Below are positions 5,220 to 5,401 of a DNA stretch of 5,401 nt, piece by piece. The DNA comes from Candidatus Delongbacteria bacterium (lineage in GTDB: Bacteria; JAGOEH01). A program made the translations under genes and the position numbers. The notes under the pieces are model-generated. The model had not been told where the DNA came from and did no database searches. It saw only the letters and a program-made list of their open reading frames with translations. The stretch is taken from assembly GCA_017997825.1 (NCBI GenBank), contig JAGOEH010000213.1:1-5401 (forward strand), read 5' to 3'. Position 1 is the first letter of the stretch; every line of letters starts with the position of its first letter.

Positions 5220-5401
5220 TTATCGGGTGCACAGGATTTTAGCGACTGCCGCTCCTTGCTTGGTGAGAATCCGGCAAAAATAAACCCCGCTTTTTACCTT
5301 TTGACCGTGTCGGTCCGTTCCATCCCAGGATACCCGATGAATTCCCGATTCCAGAGTGGCATGAGTCAGCTCTTTGACGGTTTCACCCATCAGGTTGTAT
5401 C
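5220..5401 (-). CDS. C-terminal end of a secreted protein with FlgD-Ig/T9SS-like tail
   Basis: Only the last 59 codons before a TAA (5222-5220) are inside the window; the frame continues past 5401. The visible sequence starts YNLMGETVKEL, continues through ESGIHRVSWDGTDRHGQKV and SGVYFCRIL, and ends AKILCTR. This is the pattern of the FlgD-Ig-like/T9SS C-terminal module (PF13860 and relatives): a strand with G-x-x-V, a W-D-G-x-D turn, and a final GVYF strand. It resembles the last part of the SUMF1-like protein's tail (IYNILGSSVQNL, SGVYFYRL), suggesting export by the same machinery. The protein's main function is outside the window and cannot be judged. A putative terminator follows, so it is likely a separate transcription unit from the SUMF1-like operon. 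Confidence 0.88.
   Translation of the reverse strand, partial: YNLMGETVKELTHATLESGIHRVSWDGTDRHGQKVKSGVYFCRILTKQGAAVAKILCTR

Noticed and set aside
5038-5232. 64-codon minus-strand frame after the FlgD-Ig-like gene
   Set aside because: Starts at a GTG inside the end of the upstream gene, runs through the putative terminator and GC-rich hairpin, and matches no family.

Overview
The window looks like bacterial chromosome from the FCB superphylum (Fibrobacterota/Chlorobiota/Bacteroidota and related candidate phyla). The main clue is the carboxy-terminal tails of two proteins. One carries the QNYPNPFN motif followed by a short beta-sandwich, typical of type IX secretion (T9SS) type A sorting domains, and the other is a FlgD-Ig-like tail. 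Clear Shine-Dalgarno sequences (AGGAG, AAAGGA, AAAGGG) and balanced base composition in the genes fit a non-Bacteroidota FCB lineage better than Bacteroidota itself, where such sites are often weak. This placement is inference; no marker gene is present.

All recognisable genes lie on the minus strand. In transcription order (right to left) they are: (1) the last 59 codons of a secreted protein with a FlgD-Ig/T9SS-like tail (5401-5220, cut by the window edge), followed by a putative intrinsic terminator; (2) a roughly 600-base, partly AT-rich intergenic region (5219-4620) with no convincing gene but several inverted repeats, including a perfect 15-bp one; (3) a secreted SUMF1/formylglycine-generating-enzyme-fold protein with a T9SS sorting tail (4619-3363); (4) an exported arylsulfotransferase-family beta-propeller protein, possibly a lipoprotein (best start 3328, ending 1979); (5) a 190-base intergenic leader with overlapping hairpins (1978-1789); (6) a secreted lamin-tail-domain plus CotH-kinase protein (1788 to beyond position 1).

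Genes 3 and 4 are separated by 34 bases and are probably co-transcribed. The CotH gene may be the third member or may have its own leader. The three complete or near-complete proteins all have export signals, and each has a fold from a family with protein- or small-molecule-modifying members: formylglycine generation, sulfate transfer and protein phosphorylation. It is tempting to read this as an extracellular modification module. However, the SUMF1-like protein lacks the two cysteines a true formylglycine-generating enzyme needs, and no sulfatase is visible, so a shared function is only a hypothesis. No tRNA, rRNA, CRISPR array, transposase or integrase is visible.
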